From contig OX104134.1 in NCBI GenBank assembly GCA_944470555.2, forward strand, positions 97,768,701 through 97,832,700: 64,000 nucleotides of DNA. The letters run 5' to 3'. A program made the position numbers and the translations under genes. Below the pieces are notes generated by a model. That model had not been told where the DNA came from. It did not search any database and worked only from the letters and a program-made list of their open reading frames with translations. This DNA comes from Heterobilharzia americana (Eukaryota; Platyhelminthes; Trematoda; Strigeidida; Schistosomatidae). Positions 37,441 to 50,330 of this stretch are shown one piece after another. Within the stretch, counting starts at the first letter, position 1, and every line of letters starts with the position of its first letter.

Positions 37441-38899
37441 GGTGTACTGTCTGATAATATTATTCAAGCGCGTTCATTCTCTCAATTGATTCAGTATACG
37501 TTACGCTTTCTACCGTATCTGATTCGAAATCCACTCGGTAACCTCATGCACATTCATTCGGTAGACAGTGAGCCACACCTATTGTGTGATGGCCAATTAT
37601 ACTTACTGTCTGGCCGCCCAAACCTCCGTAGGTGGACCGAGGTTCTAGCCTGTGACCCCACCGGTTGACAGATAATTTCCCAGACCAGTAAGCCACAGCT
37701 CCACTGTTGTGTCCTAATTGTCATCAACAAACTGATAGGATTTTACCCTATTACTGTCACTTCCAATTATTATTAAACCTTTATACCATACTACTAAGAA
37801 TGAAATCCCATATCCCAGTAAGGCAACTTGGCTACTTGAGCAGTTTCACTAGGTCTGTCATAAGGTTCAGTAACCATGGATGAATTTACATACTTAGTTC
37901 TAAAGAACACTTCTGCATATCTAATTTTATTACCTAGCCATCTAGACTTATATAGTCAAAATGATATTTAAGCTCATAGTCTAGATCATGAAAGCTAACT
38001 ATCGTAATCAATCAACCATAATTCTACATTGTTCGGAAATCACATCTAGAAGCATATTTCAGTATGGATACTGTACACTTTTCGTTAGCAGTAAATAGGT
38101 TGGTCTATTTATTTTGATCAAAGTAAACAGTACTTTCGGTTCAGTAAGTTTGTTGTTGCAAGAAAGCTATAAGTAACGTAATAAACGTACTTTATTTACT
38201 TCTAAATTAATTGTTCAGAGATCTTACAATTGGGTCGCCATCCATTTCTCTTAGTTCAATCTAACAAGTTCAGGAGCATTGTCAACACAATAAGTTTGGC
38301 TAACAGTTTAGTACATGTGACTTAAAAAGGTTTTTTATGCACATTTATTTCCATGTAGGTTTGTTATTTGCTATAGTTTACACCATGTCTCTGGACCATA
38401 GCAGCTAGTAATTTACATGTCTTAACATGAAGAATGTAAATGTTAAAACAACGAGTTTAAGCATGCTTAGCCACAAAACGTATGTTATAGAACATGTTCT
38501 GAGTGATACTATCTTCATATGGTTTTAACTACTTTAACACATACATTAGAGATATTACAAATACCTACAAAGCTGGGGAACCTGCTTGTACAAAAGAACT
38601 ATTACTTCGTCCTAGTATTAGGTTTTGACTAAACAATTTAAACTGCACTCTATAAATGAGTATCACTTATTTGTAGTTCTATACCTTCAGAGTGGAACCT
38701 TTACGCAATTACTCAGTTTCATTTTCACTACTCGAGTTTTATGAAATATCTCCCACCTAGAAAGAAACTTTAAGGAAAACAGTGATTTAGATGTTGTTTA
38801 CCCAGTTTCCAAGATGGATGCCAAATCACTAATTCGGTAATAATACTACTGAGTTACATAGTAAACGGTTGTGTAGTAGGGCTTTAAATACAATTAGTA

Positions 38900-39208
38900 T
38901 GTAATATCTCTTGGTGACACCTGGTTGGAGAATGTGGGCGGCTTTCAAAATCGTGATCTGATTGTTCGATATATAGGTCACGTCTTTGTATACCGACATC
39001 GTATACAATCAGTTTCGCCTTAATTTTCTCTTTAGTCCTTTGTTAGCGTATCTGTGACCAAATAAAGTAGACGGATTTGCGGCGATTGGATCGGGAAGGA
39101 AGCGGAATCCAAATATTTGTGGTGACCACTACATTTTATCTAAATCGATTAGTTTGTATACGATCAATAACCTCGGAAAAATACACTATTGAATCAAGTA
39201 ACGTAAAG

Positions 39209-39276
<68 letters not shown>

Positions 39277-39350
39277 CCAATGCGAAACGTATTCGGACCT
39301 GGCTTTATCTCCCAGCATGCTCTCGTACGATACCCGTAGTATCTAGTTTT
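38900..39350. repeat. Possible LTR-like or other interspersed repeat with internal TA run
   Basis: The stretch beginning TCTTGGTGACACCTGGTTGG is more GC-balanced than the flanks. It has an AATAAA at 39061-39066 and encloses the long TA repeat. It gives me the impression of a schistosome LTR fragment, but no coding region, primer-binding site or second LTR is visible. Treat the identity as unproven. Confidence 0.25.
39210..39275. repeat. TA microsatellite in intron 2
   Basis: About 33 perfect TA units, the longest simple repeat in the window. Confidence 0.97.
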
Positions 39351-39452
39351 TCAAAAGGAAGTACATGTAGTGCCTCAGATGCATTCGTTTATTTAACTCT
39401 TTGGAAGGTTTTCTGGCACTGGCTTCTGAAATATTCATCATCAACTGAATGA

Positions 39453-39647
39453 TTATGTGATGTACTCACATTTTTTGGATGAAGTCTCACTGGTTAAGGA
39501 ATAATACAGATTAATAGCCAGAAGGGCAATCTCAACGATGGGGAAAATTCTGCGGAATTGTTCAGCTGCATTTCGACCGTTCTTTAGTTTCCCACTGTCA
39601 TCACAGGTTGGATTTGGATTGATCATTGGGTCTTCATGTCTTGCCAA
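39453..39647 (-). other. Unrecognised 64-codon reading frame in intron 2
   Basis: The minus-strand frame starts MARHEDPMINPNPTCDDSGK and has a more even, charged composition than most chance frames in this AT-rich region. It has no domain I recognise, no upstream continuation and no clear splice sites. It could be a fragment of a dispersed repeat or a chance frame. Confidence 0.2.
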
Positions 39648-40297
39648 AATTCAGAAGGCTGTAAGTAATCCGAAATGATGATTTTTAGTTTTATTATTAT
39701 CCCATTAAAAGAGATGTCCAGCAAGTTATATCACCTTACTAAAAGCTCTTTATATTCATACATTTGTGGTCGTTTTAGAACGTAGAATGAGGTGTCCTAT
39801 GATGTGTATTCACCGAGTAGTTATCCTTTGAGAACGTTCACTTTTTTTCATATAAGTTTATCATAGATCTAGTTATAAAGGTCATACATCCTGCTTTCGA
39901 CTTCATAAGAATTGGCATTATAGGATAGTCTTTACCCCACTTACAGACGACAATCTTTCTCAGTAAATACACTGAGAAGAATAGAAGCCTTATGGCATTA
40001 CGAGTGAAAACGTAAGAATCGTTATTATTTTGTTATACTATATGTCATTGGTCTGTCTTTACCTTATGATGCTTATATGAAGTGTGATGACTAGACCAAA
40101 ATGCCAGCATCTTGGGTTGCATTTCGTTTATTTCTGCTTGTCAGTTTTCAAGATTAATAAATCCGTAAGGGTTACAGATAGCTTCCAAATTCCAATATCA
40201 AATATTTTTGTAAGTGTAACCATTATTAAAGAGTAAAGCTGACTTTGCTTCCATTAATATTGGTATTAACTGAAATTTGCGTATCTGCCATTCGTAG

Positions 40298-41655
40298 ATT
40301 TCGATCTATCTGCATCAAACGATTTTCTAACCAATCTAAATCGAGCTTCTGGTCCTAATTTAGTTTCTGATATATGGAATTCAGCGGCCCCACCTTTCAC
40401 TTCTGGACAAACGGAATCTCCTTCACGTATGCATGGTTATGTTGGTTCTAGTTCCACCTTGAATAATTTGATGAATCCATCATCACCTGGTCATAACAGC
40501 AATGTCTTCACTTCCAATTCAAATCGCATTCTAGGTAGTCGAGCATTAGATAATACTTTCGATACTGGTATATTCAATTTTAATGAATCCAGACAAGAAA
40601 CCGATGGCAATCTCAGTCCAAATATCTTACTTCATAACCGTCTGCAGCAGCAGCAGCATCAACACGAACAAGATATGCATCAACCATTAGTTCGTCGACA
40701 TAGTGATTGGCTGGTGCCTTCATCTCATTTACTCACCGAACTAACATCTGATTCAGGAGATACTACGTCACCATGTGCTCATCTTGTAGCTAATGATGGT
40801 GAATCAGGTACACACCCGTATTCTGTCAGTAATTTTAATTTTATCCATGCTTTGGACCAGTTGTGTTTGAATTCTTCCTGTGATAAAGATCTAATTGTTG
40901 GCTCTGGTGTTTCACTTGGTACTACAATTAATAACAGTATGACTGCTTGTCCTCCTGGTTTTGAATCCCATGATCCTAATGATAATGAATCAGTTTTCAC
41001 TCTGAAGTCTAAGGAGTCATTAATCAATTCCACCAAACTTTGGTCGTCTTCGAATTCAAGTAAGGCTCATAGTGGAAGTGCTGTTAATAACCATTTACTT
41101 GCAAACAAAAATGCCAATCTCATGCATAATCTCCCATCATCATGTACAGAATCATTGGTTGGGTCAAGAATGGTTTCAAATACATCTGTACTGCAACGCT
41201 TGTTTAGTAATCCAGGGGCTCACCTGTCCAGTATGGTTTCTGTCAATGCTGACGATCTTAGTATATCTGATCGAATTAATAGTTCAATTTGGTCTCAGGC
41301 CAACAATGACCACATTCCGAATTGTTGTTCATCAAACAGTATTGATGATTCTTTCGGATTTTCTTACTTAGAAAATAGACTCAACGAAAATCATTTTCAA
41401 AATGATGCTTCTCAAAGTTCAGTATTTTTTTCTGAAAACCTGAGTGATTATTCTCCAAATAATAATAGTAATAATAATAACGATGGAATAGAAAAAAACG
41501 CGATAAATGGCAGTAGTCATCAGTCTGCACGTTGTGGAGCTATTGGTGAAGGTCGCAGACGTAGACGTCCTAGTCCAAATCTTTTATCAGCTGATAATGA
41601 TACGATGGCTTTGTCTGTTTCATCAGCACTAGCGTCCATTACAGAAGTGGCATAG
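40298..41655 (+). CDS. MEX-3-like KH-domain protein, last coding exon
   Basis: Begins FDLSASNDFLTNLNRASG right after the acceptor and runs about 452 codons to a TAG at 41653-41655. The composition is Ser/Asn-rich and disordered, with a Gln/His tract (LQQQQHQHEQ, about 40640-40670), an Asn tract (NNNSNNNND, about 41458-41485) and a basic cluster EGRRRRRPSPN near the C-terminus. Vertebrate MEX3 proteins end in a RING finger that gives ubiquitin ligase activity. No Cys/His-rich segment is present here, and none is seen in frame downstream. In this respect it is like nematode MEX-3. Together with exons 1 and 2 the predicted protein is about 1,295 residues, longer than the typical vertebrate protein of 500 to 700. 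Confidence 0.82.
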
Positions 41656-44600
41656 ATGTGATCTTACGTTGTTGAGTTACTGATTTGTGTAATTGTTTAG
41701 CTCAGTGATCTTTATCTAGCCCGAGACATGCAATAGATCACCAATATGTATTCTATTTTATCGGTTATTTTGCACGCCCCTACTATCATTTATGCGTTAA
41801 CTTGAATTACCTTTGTATGTCAATTTGAAGTGGAAGACCTGGTTATCGCATTTTGATTTGTTATGACTACTATTATTATTCCATCGTTTATAACTGCTAC
41901 TACTGCTGTTTAAGCGGTATTATTTTTCAGATAATCTCTTTTGGGCTTCATAAATGCCTTCCATCCTGTACTAAATCGCTTTACTTTCCTTTATTTCTCT
42001 TCTATGTTTATTGCAGAAGTATCTTGCATATTTCATAATGAACATATATTCAATCAGCCTACAAAGTAGTTTTCATATGTGCATACATATTTCACACTTA
42101 CTATTCTTCCCTTCCTTGTTTTAGTTGATTTTCTAACCCATAACAACGACTTGTGTCTTCTTTAGTAATAACCCTATTACTCTCTCTTTTCATTCCCTCC
42201 TTTTTTTCGCATCCTTAAGTTTTCCGTTCATCAGTTGTCGTGTCTCAGGGTTCTTTATTGTTTTGAACGGCGTACATCTATCTTCTACTCGTGATGTATG
42301 CTCTGATATATGTTTGTGTTGCATCAGAATTCCACCCGGTTATTCTCATTTATAGAGAAGTCAATCTTATTCCCGGGTTAGGGTCTCCATATAAACAAAG
42401 AATATATAGAAGAAATTTTCATCTATAACAACAAGAAAAACAGAGAATTATCAGTTTTGATTTTTTTTTCAAAGTAGAAGTTTTTTTTCTAGGATTTGAT
42501 CCATTTTTGTTCCCGGTTCTGAACGACCGCAAAATAATAATAATTCAAAAAAATCAATAGAGATTGTGTATCGCTATCGTAATCACTTCTATGTGAGATA
42601 AAATGTCTCTCTTAGTATGCATATTTCGATCGAAAATTTACATTCAGGAAATAAATAGTTCACTCGCTACAGACGATTTGTTAGTTAGTATATTTGGCCT
42701 TTATTTTTATACTACCATCTGTTTGTGTTACTAATAGAGAGGAGTCCATCCTGTGTTTGTTCTACACTTGCTCTCCTACTCTCATCATAATATGTGGTTA
42801 GTATTTCTGCGAATATTAAAATGGATAGAGAAATGTGTAGATGTGTAGCATTTCGTTTAAATCATGATATGCACTGTTGTCATCTCCACTAGATCGTGCA
42901 TATCTTCTTATTTTCTCAATACGCTGTGTGCTGATCACTTATACTATTATTACTATTATTATTTTGTGTTCATGAAATTTCATCTGTCAATCATCAATCT
43001 ACATGTCTACCTATATTGTTGTTTCTGTGGCTATGGTGAACTTCATATTATAAGTAGTTTTTAAAGCGGAAAACACTTCACATTATGTTTTCTTTTATCT
43101 TTACTGATATGCATATTTATACTTCCTTCGTACTGTGTAATCCAGTAACGTTTTGTACCATCATCTATGTTGTTTGTTACACTTTTAACACGATCACGTT
43201 CTGAGAGAGTAGTAATGATTGTATTAATAACAATATATGTTAAATGGCCTGATCTTTCTGAGGTTAAAGATCAATAAACAAAAACCTTAGCTGTAAACCA
43301 TTATCTATATGCGAGTTGAGGTTTTTCTTCATTATTCAGTATTATTGATGGATGCTCGTTACTACAAACAACTATTTCCCTTTTGACTTTCTTCGCAATC
43401 GTACTTCACACTTATTTAAAGCATTACTGTTTGTCCTCTCTATTTAGTAATTAATCCACTTATTGTCATTATTTTATTCATATTCGTATTACTACTGTGA
43501 GTGTTATTGTTTCTATCGTTATTTTATTAATGATATTGAATGTTATTCCCACTCCCTGTGTCAGATTTAACCATACTCACTGTCAGGTCTCCCTTTTCCT
43601 CTAATATCTGAATGAAACATTGGATTTTTCAGAATTTCTCTTCCTACCACCGGTTCATTTTTTTGACGTGTATCTTCTGTCTCTTATTTACTAATAAAAT
43701 CAGGTGATTTTTCTCTATCTTACACTTTCCTGCCTTTCACAGGTTCATTGTTTTACTCTGTTCGTGAACTTACCTACCTATTTGATTATTATTTTTTGAG
43801 GATGAAATGACATTCATATTTGATGATAATGATTCATGAGTGAAAAATGAAGAAAAAACGAAAAATATTGAGATGTAATTTATTCAAGATAACAGACAGC
43901 TTATCCTTTTTGTAGAACATTTAATATTTATTAAACATTATTACTACTTAACATCATGCATATTCTGCTTTGAAGAATCACACTCATTCTATCATTTGGC
44001 CTTGTTCACCTTTCTACAGTTCATCTGGTGGCCATTAACCCTATTTTTGTAAATTCCATTAGATGTTCCCTGATTTTCCAACAGCATTAAAATATGTCCG
44101 TGTCTGTGCATTAATGCTCTGTATGTCATCTACTTATCCTTTTGTTTCCACTTCATCTGTACTCAGTTGGCTAATCTTTGAACTGAAGGCAGGTATTTTC
44201 GTATTAATCAGTCCTTAATATATAGTTACCATTATGTTTACTGTTTCTTTTCTCATTGTCTAAAAACCAGGTGTTTCTCAACAGAAGGTTCATTTTGTTA
44301 CCTGCACACTCTTTGATGTTTTACTCTATATACACACTGTTCTTTACAGCAACTATTATTATGGAACAAGTCCATATATACAGAGACATGTTTTTTTTCT
44401 TCTTAGTTCTTTACTGTCTGCTATATAGTAAATTAGTAATATCTGATATATTCTAATCCTTCAACTTGTTACCACTCCTAATCGACATTTATTATTGCTA
44501 TTCATATTATGTAACTTATTCTATACTGTTTATGTATACCCCTATCTGAATCTATTCATAATTTATATCTATGTTGAGCATCGGATTCTAAAAAGTTACG

Positions 44601-45300
44601 ATATATATGCCTATAAGTGGTTGAGTTTTAGTTAAACTGAAATAAAATTATATTATACTTTTCTATTGCTTACATTTTTCTACATATATATTTTTTGTAT
44701 TGCTCTTTGTTGATGATGTCTTCATTTATTCCATGTGTGTGTGAATGTTGAGTGATTTGGAGTTCTTTTTCTAGGTGGGTTTTTGGAGTAGGGCAATAAT
44801 AATAGTTCACATTTATTAACTGTTTTTTTCTTGAGGCTTTACTCTCTTTACATATTCACAAAATAATGCGCATACTATACGCACTCATCATGAGACATTA
44901 ACCGATTACAACAGATAAAATGATATAAAGAATCGAAGATCCAGATCGTATATTGGAAATATTTTACCAATTTGAATGTAGTCGATGGAGTTTAGTTTGT
45001 ATTAGTTATGAGTTTGTATTTCGCTTTCTCAATACCATATGATATTTTTGAATACAAAAAAAGATATTCATGTTCCTGTTGGACTTTGTTGTCTACCCGG
45101 TTGAAAGAAGAGTGCTTATATATGAAACATTGCTATTATTGTTATTAATACCTATTATGCACAGCTGTAGCATTTTGTCTATCTGTATATGTGTGTGCAT
45201 TTGTGTATGTGCATGGATGACTGGTTACAATCTACTATTAGTTCCTACTGTGTGTTTTCTAGCCTTAACTGCACTGTTCTAAAAAAAACAATAATCAAGT
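41656..45300 (+). other. Probable 3' UTR and downstream T-rich sequence
   Basis: Plus-strand T-rich sequence follows the stop codon with no further gene. AATAAA polyadenylation-type hexamers occur at 43273-43278 and 44641-44646. Either could end the transcript, implying a 3' UTR of roughly 1.6 or 3 kb. The short frames here (for example 41853-42038, 42864-43064, 45070-45282) reflect T-rich composition. The UTR extent is inference; RNA reads would fix it. Confidence 0.45.
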
Positions 45301-47960
45301 TCTTGTTTTAATTCGTCTTTTACCAATCTCTTAGATTAAATCTCCGTGGGATAAAGTTATTCTGGTCGTTCCCGTCAATGTTTTATGCTAGTGGGGTTGC
45401 CTCCTGTAACCATCTAGATACTCGATTAACTTCCGTAATGTAATAGATTTGTCTCTCTGTATGAACAACCACTTGGTATCTTTCGTATTCATTTCGTGCA
45501 TAACCGGCTACAGGAAATATTTATTGGTAGGTTATTTCAATTCACCTGTGTTCATATATTCACTAGGTGAATTATGAAAGCTCAGCAGTGATAAAAAAAA
45601 TTCATCGATCGAACTTTTTGAGGAAAATTGGTAACCTACCTACTACTAAATTGTTAATTTAGCATCCGAATTCATGATACAGTGGACGAACCAAGTATTT
45701 TTACAGTTCTTTCGTCAGAGTCCCAATTTGTGAATGATTCACAGTAATTTTACCATGTACTTGAGTTTGTATTGCTTCTGAAAATATTAGGTATCTTTTA
45801 GTCTAAATGTAGAGTCCTCTATGGACTACTAGGACAACTACGTTTCACGATTGACGTACACTCCTAAGTCAGTTTAGGCTTTCTATTAACTACTACACAT
45901 TGTTCTTGGCTTATAGCTGATATCTATGTCGACGTTTTCTTTAAGCTAAATCATAGTAGGTGGAAACGTGTGTATAGTTTCAAGATAGTGATATGAAGGT
46001 AAGGTGTATGCGCAACAGTTGGTTTTAAATTTTATCTGTGATCTCTTCCGCTAAATGATCTTGAAAGCTGCACTCTTACTGTATGAGAACAAAGTAAGCT
46101 GATTTATTGAATATGTATGCCATAACGTTTCACTACTTAATCTTCAAATGAAGGTAAATTTTGTGACAATAAGCGGAAGTGCAGCTCTCTTGCAGCTGTT
46201 TTGCTACCTAAAGGAATTGGGACTTGATATTTACTTATAAATTTCGTATCGCATGATTTTCTCTCTTGCTGAAGACTGTTTTAACGCGCAACTGATTCCA
46301 TATTCTAACCTTGCTAACTACTGAAATAACCACTTTAGGTTCTTTTATATTAAAGACTACTTTTCTAGATGAAACATGGATTCGTTATTCATTGTTTCAG
46401 CGGTTGCTAGGGTGATTTTGAAGTCAACTTGTATGCCTAACTAACACAAGATTTCCCCGACCTCTATTCAGTGAAAAATTACGGATGGTATTCACTCTCT
46501 TCGTTTGTGACCTTAGGAATCATGCATATATACATCTGAAATATATCCTGGCAAAGTGCCATAATGAAATAAGTCACTTTATGCACAGAAAAACGTGAGT
46601 AAAATACTTGGTTTGCTTTGGGTCATACCGTACAGGAATAGGTCAGGGATCTGTGCAACTGCATACAGTAATGCTATGAAATTCCGAGGTACATTACCTT
46701 TTGAAGGGAAATCCGATAAATCACACTATTCTGGAGTTCAAACTTCCCTCTTGTCAGAGTTTATAATAAATCGTGTGAGCAACATGCCAATTATGATAAT
46801 CATCGGTTACTAAAATGGTTTTTTTAATAGTGAAAGATAAAAAGGTGCTTTCATTAACTTCAATTAGTGTTTCCCTGTACAATTGAAAGCCTGCTTTGTT
46901 TAAATTAGACCGAAATCGAATCTAAAAGGACTTCATCGGGTCGAGTTTTATGGTGAACTAAGCCACTGTTTCATAAAGTAATCTTGAAATAATTTTATGC
47001 GTAAACCCATTTGGTAAATATCACTGCATATGGTTTATTTTACCTAAGACACCAAAGTACTGCTAGGTTTAAAATAAATAAATAAAAATTTGAAATATAT
47101 AGATACTAGTTACATAATCTAAGGCATCGACGCGCGACTTTAGTTCTTTAAGTTGGTTTTAGCGTGCAGGCTTTCGGCCGTCAACACGCGCCCTCATCGT
47201 TCTGATCAGCAGGTAGATGTTGTGAAACAGTACTTAGGATTACTTCAGTTAAATCAAATTTTAGGAAATTCATTTTCGCATATCCGCCTTATGGAGGGGT
47301 TAATGATACGGTTGAGAGAAAATCTGATTCGAACTAGGATTTCCGCCAGCTAAGCTTGCTTTATTGGTTAGACATACTCAGGGCTAAGCAATCCCTTCAA
47401 AAATGGATTTTTCAAATCAGCAATCCAATTCTTCAGTAGTAAGCAAAACATAGATCTTCAGTTGACTGGTAATATCTTGCTTTGGTCAATCGAAAGAACA
47501 TGGAATTCATACTATACGTCGCGTTGACAGAAGCTGCTTTACATTGTCTAAGATATATATATATATATATACTCTCCGATGAATCATTTCCAGAAGCTGA
47601 ACTGTTCTCTATTAATTTTCCATGATCTAATTCAGCACACATGCGAGCTACTTTTTTCATCCCTATGGCTCTAATGTGTAGTTACAAGCAAACTCTCAAG
47701 GTCGCTTTGTCCTAGTGGTGTGTATTTATTTATACGTCGACAGCCTTAAGGACCTACTTCTTATCGACTGTTAATGCATCCAGTTGTATTCCTATTCAAT
47801 GGGAGGACAGATGAACTACCTCAGACGTTGTTGGCTTTTACGTGACCACAGTATAATGTAACTTGGGGGTTTGTTAGATTAGATGACGGACCAAGTGACG
47901 CATTTAGTACGGTTAGTACTTAGATTTGAGCTAATGCCTAACAGAATACTTCATCGTCAG
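45301..47960. other. Non-coding sequence, nothing recognised
   Basis: No gene is supported. A small TA repeat lies at about 47551-47571. The 66-codon frame at 47153-47353 lies in a locally more GC-balanced patch (CGACGCGCGAC near 47130) but has no domain. Confidence 0.45.
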
Positions 47961-47964
47961 ACAA

Positions 47965-48115
47965 CGCCGCTACCAATAGCTGTCACCTTGGTGTATTCTT
48001 CGGGCTCGTATAACAATGATGCAATACTCTATGCTGGTGGGGCAATTGTTACCTTGAGGCCCTAATATTCGAGAAATGTTTGCGGGGTAGTGATATGTAA
48101 AAAAGCAGTTACTGT
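47965..48115 (+). mobile_element. Fragment of family A 5' UTR
   Basis: CCAATAGCTGTCACCTTGG, then AACAATGATGCAATACTCTATGCTGGTGG (read in pieces), follows the order of the family A start at 4725-4865 (GATAGCTGCTACCTTAACGT ... GTTATGCTGGTGGAATACTT). Only the untranslated leader is present; it ends shortly before the foldback that begins at 48206. Confidence 0.6.
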
Positions 48116-48205
48116 TCATACAATTATCCTGAAAGAAGATGAAAGCCGAGTCAGGTTTATTCATTATATGCATAGGTTTTTTCAATTATATTAAACTAAT
48201 ACAGT

Positions 48206-48534
48206 GAGTTACTACTATGCATCGTATAAGGTGTCTTTATACTTGTGTAACTCCGGCGTAGTATATTAGAACAAAATAAGCAATTTTTTTGTATTATTCC
48301 TCAACTTTTCGATCTTGCTAGCAAGATCCTTTTCAAAAGTATGAATCTCACATTAAACTTGAATATTAACCGGAAACCCAATGTCAGATTCATACTCTTG
48401 AAAAGGATCATCCGAGCAAGATCGAAAAGTTGAGGAATAATGGAAAATATTTCTTTATTTTGTTATTTGTTCTAATGTACTATACCTGGATTAGACAAGT
48501 AAAAATACACCTTATACGATGAATCATACTAACT
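48206..48534. repeat. Large foldback, about 150-bp arms
   Basis: The left arm 48206-48354 and right arm 48380-48534 are imperfect reverse complements. The best part is TATTCCTCAACTTTTCGATC (left, about 48295-48314) against GATCGAAAAGTTGAGGAATA (right, about 48419-48438). The outer part pairs GCATCGTATAAGGTG with CACCTTATACGATG. The loop is only about 25 bp, so the strand could form a long hairpin or cruciform. No coding capacity was seen. Confidence 0.85.
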
Positions 48535-48639
48535 CCGGGGCCCAAGTTTTTTCAAACCATACAGTCCATCGTTGGTCAGGATACCTTTGAAGTTACTATT
48601 ATAGTTTTAATTATCAATCTACAACGGGCCTGAACTATT

Positions 48640-49440
48640 CCACACAACCCCAACTGCGTTCGTAACACGCATTTAAACCTGAAATTACCAAGCAAAAAGG
48701 TTGTGACTGACCTGAAGCAGATGTCCTTTGAGTTCTGCAGACATACACCATCATTACTAACCTAACTTTTTCAGGTATTTCACGAAGAGATAATCTTGCA
48801 ATCCGTGGGAAACCAAGAAGTGTCGACCACCCTCACAACTCTGTCAGCATTCAAGTCGCCTCATATCACCTCCTACATCCTTCTAATCTTCCTTCACGTT
48901 TCTCAGTCAACATTCTTACATCATCTTTAGTCTGTTGCAACTGTTGATAATGATTCCGTTTCACCGAACAGCGTCCCTGGTCTCTTGAAACCACACTCAA
49001 AACTACTAATGATTATTAGCTGTTAGACGCATTATTGAAACTCGCGAGGATGAAATACGGTCAGATATTCGCTCATCTTACAGGTTCTGCAACACAATTA
49101 CACTAATGTCCGATAATAGTCATATTTCTCCATGTGAAGCGTGTATTCAACTCTGTCAATCGATAGGACTCATGATAGTCTGTTACTGAAAGCCTTGACA
49201 GGTAAGCGTATTCCCCTCTCGGTGGCACTGTATTTGAATGATGGTGGCGTGCTTGAGTTCATGATGACTGGCAAGATCAATGTGGAACCTTGAACCCAAG
49301 TCCATCTGCTCAAATTGCAACACTTCACGGTAGAAAACAAAGCACAGGTGGATAGAAATAGAGTGATATCAAAGTTGTGCGAGAGAATAAACAATCTGAA
49401 GACAAAGGTTGGCCCAAATACTCAAGCTTTAGAAGATGTC
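48640..49440 (+). mobile_element. Family A retrotransposon piece with internal deletion
   Basis: The 5' part (about 48640-49006) matches the leader and start of the coding region of the copy at 54.2 kb. At 49006 it jumps straight to RT sequence: translation after 49050 gives QIFAHLTGSATQLH and then VKRVFNSVNR near 49140. This parallels QIFTLRQVLEHRH and LKAAFDSVGR of copy A. The endonuclease and the front of RT are therefore deleted. The remnant is interrupted by stops. Confidence 0.65.
48732..49006. repeat. Near-identical short tract, copy 1
   Basis: Identical to 54245-54519 except for one C/T difference over 275 bp, at a constant offset of 5,513 bp. Sequence left of the tract matches only roughly (several differences in 35 bp), and sequence right of it does not match at all. 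Confidence 0.93.
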
Positions 49441-49489
49441 AAGGACTGAATACATCTGCGCTATCGTAACTAATTTTCAACCATATCAC

Positions 49490-50330
49490 CAAAAGTCCCC
49501 AACCACTGATTCCTACCGTCTGGGGGATACCAACCAGCCAGTCTACATCTCCCTGCATTACTCAGACCAACAGTTAGGGACTTCATGGACTGGTTCCTCA
49601 TCTTAGTCTGGCCACCCTGAACACTTACAACTTAATCCAATACCCCACAACATGACATGTCGAAATAAGCGTTGGCTGAGTGTGCGCAGCACATGTTCAA
49701 GCTACCTCAGTTAACTAAGCTTCACGACCTCATCAATCGACTGACTTGTCTTGCTTACCTAGTATTCTTCGTCTAGCCTCAACATTGCTCACACGGTGAT
49801 TCCACCAAACACGAGCAATGCTGAGATAATCCCGTCACCGCTTCATATCTTCTACCTTCAATAGCCATGTCTCACAGCCGCTCAACAGGACGGAACAAAC
49901 TGCATCCATCCTTTGACAGATGATTGAATATCTCTCCAATCAGTGCCAGAGATGCTGCAGGTTGGCAAATGCCAAATCGGACTTCTGTATCCGAGCTGAG
50001 ATTTCGTCAGCAACCACCCCGTTGGGCCGGCTGATTCAACTCCTCAAGTAAGTGAAGTGGTCAACACATTCCACCACTTCATTCTCAATCATTAAAGAGT
50101 ACTTTCAGCAGACGAATCCTTGAGCATCATCTTACGTTCGACAAACTCGGGACGTATGCCAAGCATATTCAGATTTTTGTTAAACACATTCAGAAGACCC
50201 TACAGTTTCTCAAAGTTTTCACCCAGTGAGACACTGTAGTCTGGATCCTCCATGTCAGTGAGATGACTTTGAAGGAGTAGGTCAGTCTCTGTGAAGTCAG
50301 AGGTACCTAGAATTATGTCTATTAGTATGC
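49490..50330 (-). mobile_element. Retrotransposon RT C-terminal remnant, minus strand
   Basis: The minus-strand translation shows decayed C-terminal blocks: FEKL then NMLGIRPEFVERKMMLKDS, and further on LEHVLRTLSQRLFRH near 49680, which parallels WLGHVLRMPSHRLPCH of family A. It runs head to head against the plus-strand piece at 48640-49440. It is related to, but clearly diverged from, family A. Stops are throughout. Confidence 0.65.

Larger units (their letters stand above)
35940..40297 (+). other. Intron 2 of the KH-protein gene (about 4.4 kb)
   Basis: Donor GTAAGT at 35940 and acceptor ending ATTCGTAG at 40297. The junction gives VQ-N-FDLSASND in frame. It contains a minus-strand SINE (36035-36195), a decayed family A 3' piece (36550-37440), an LTR-like stretch with a long TA repeat (about 38900-39350), and an unrecognised minus-strand frame (39453-39647). 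Confidence 0.8.
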
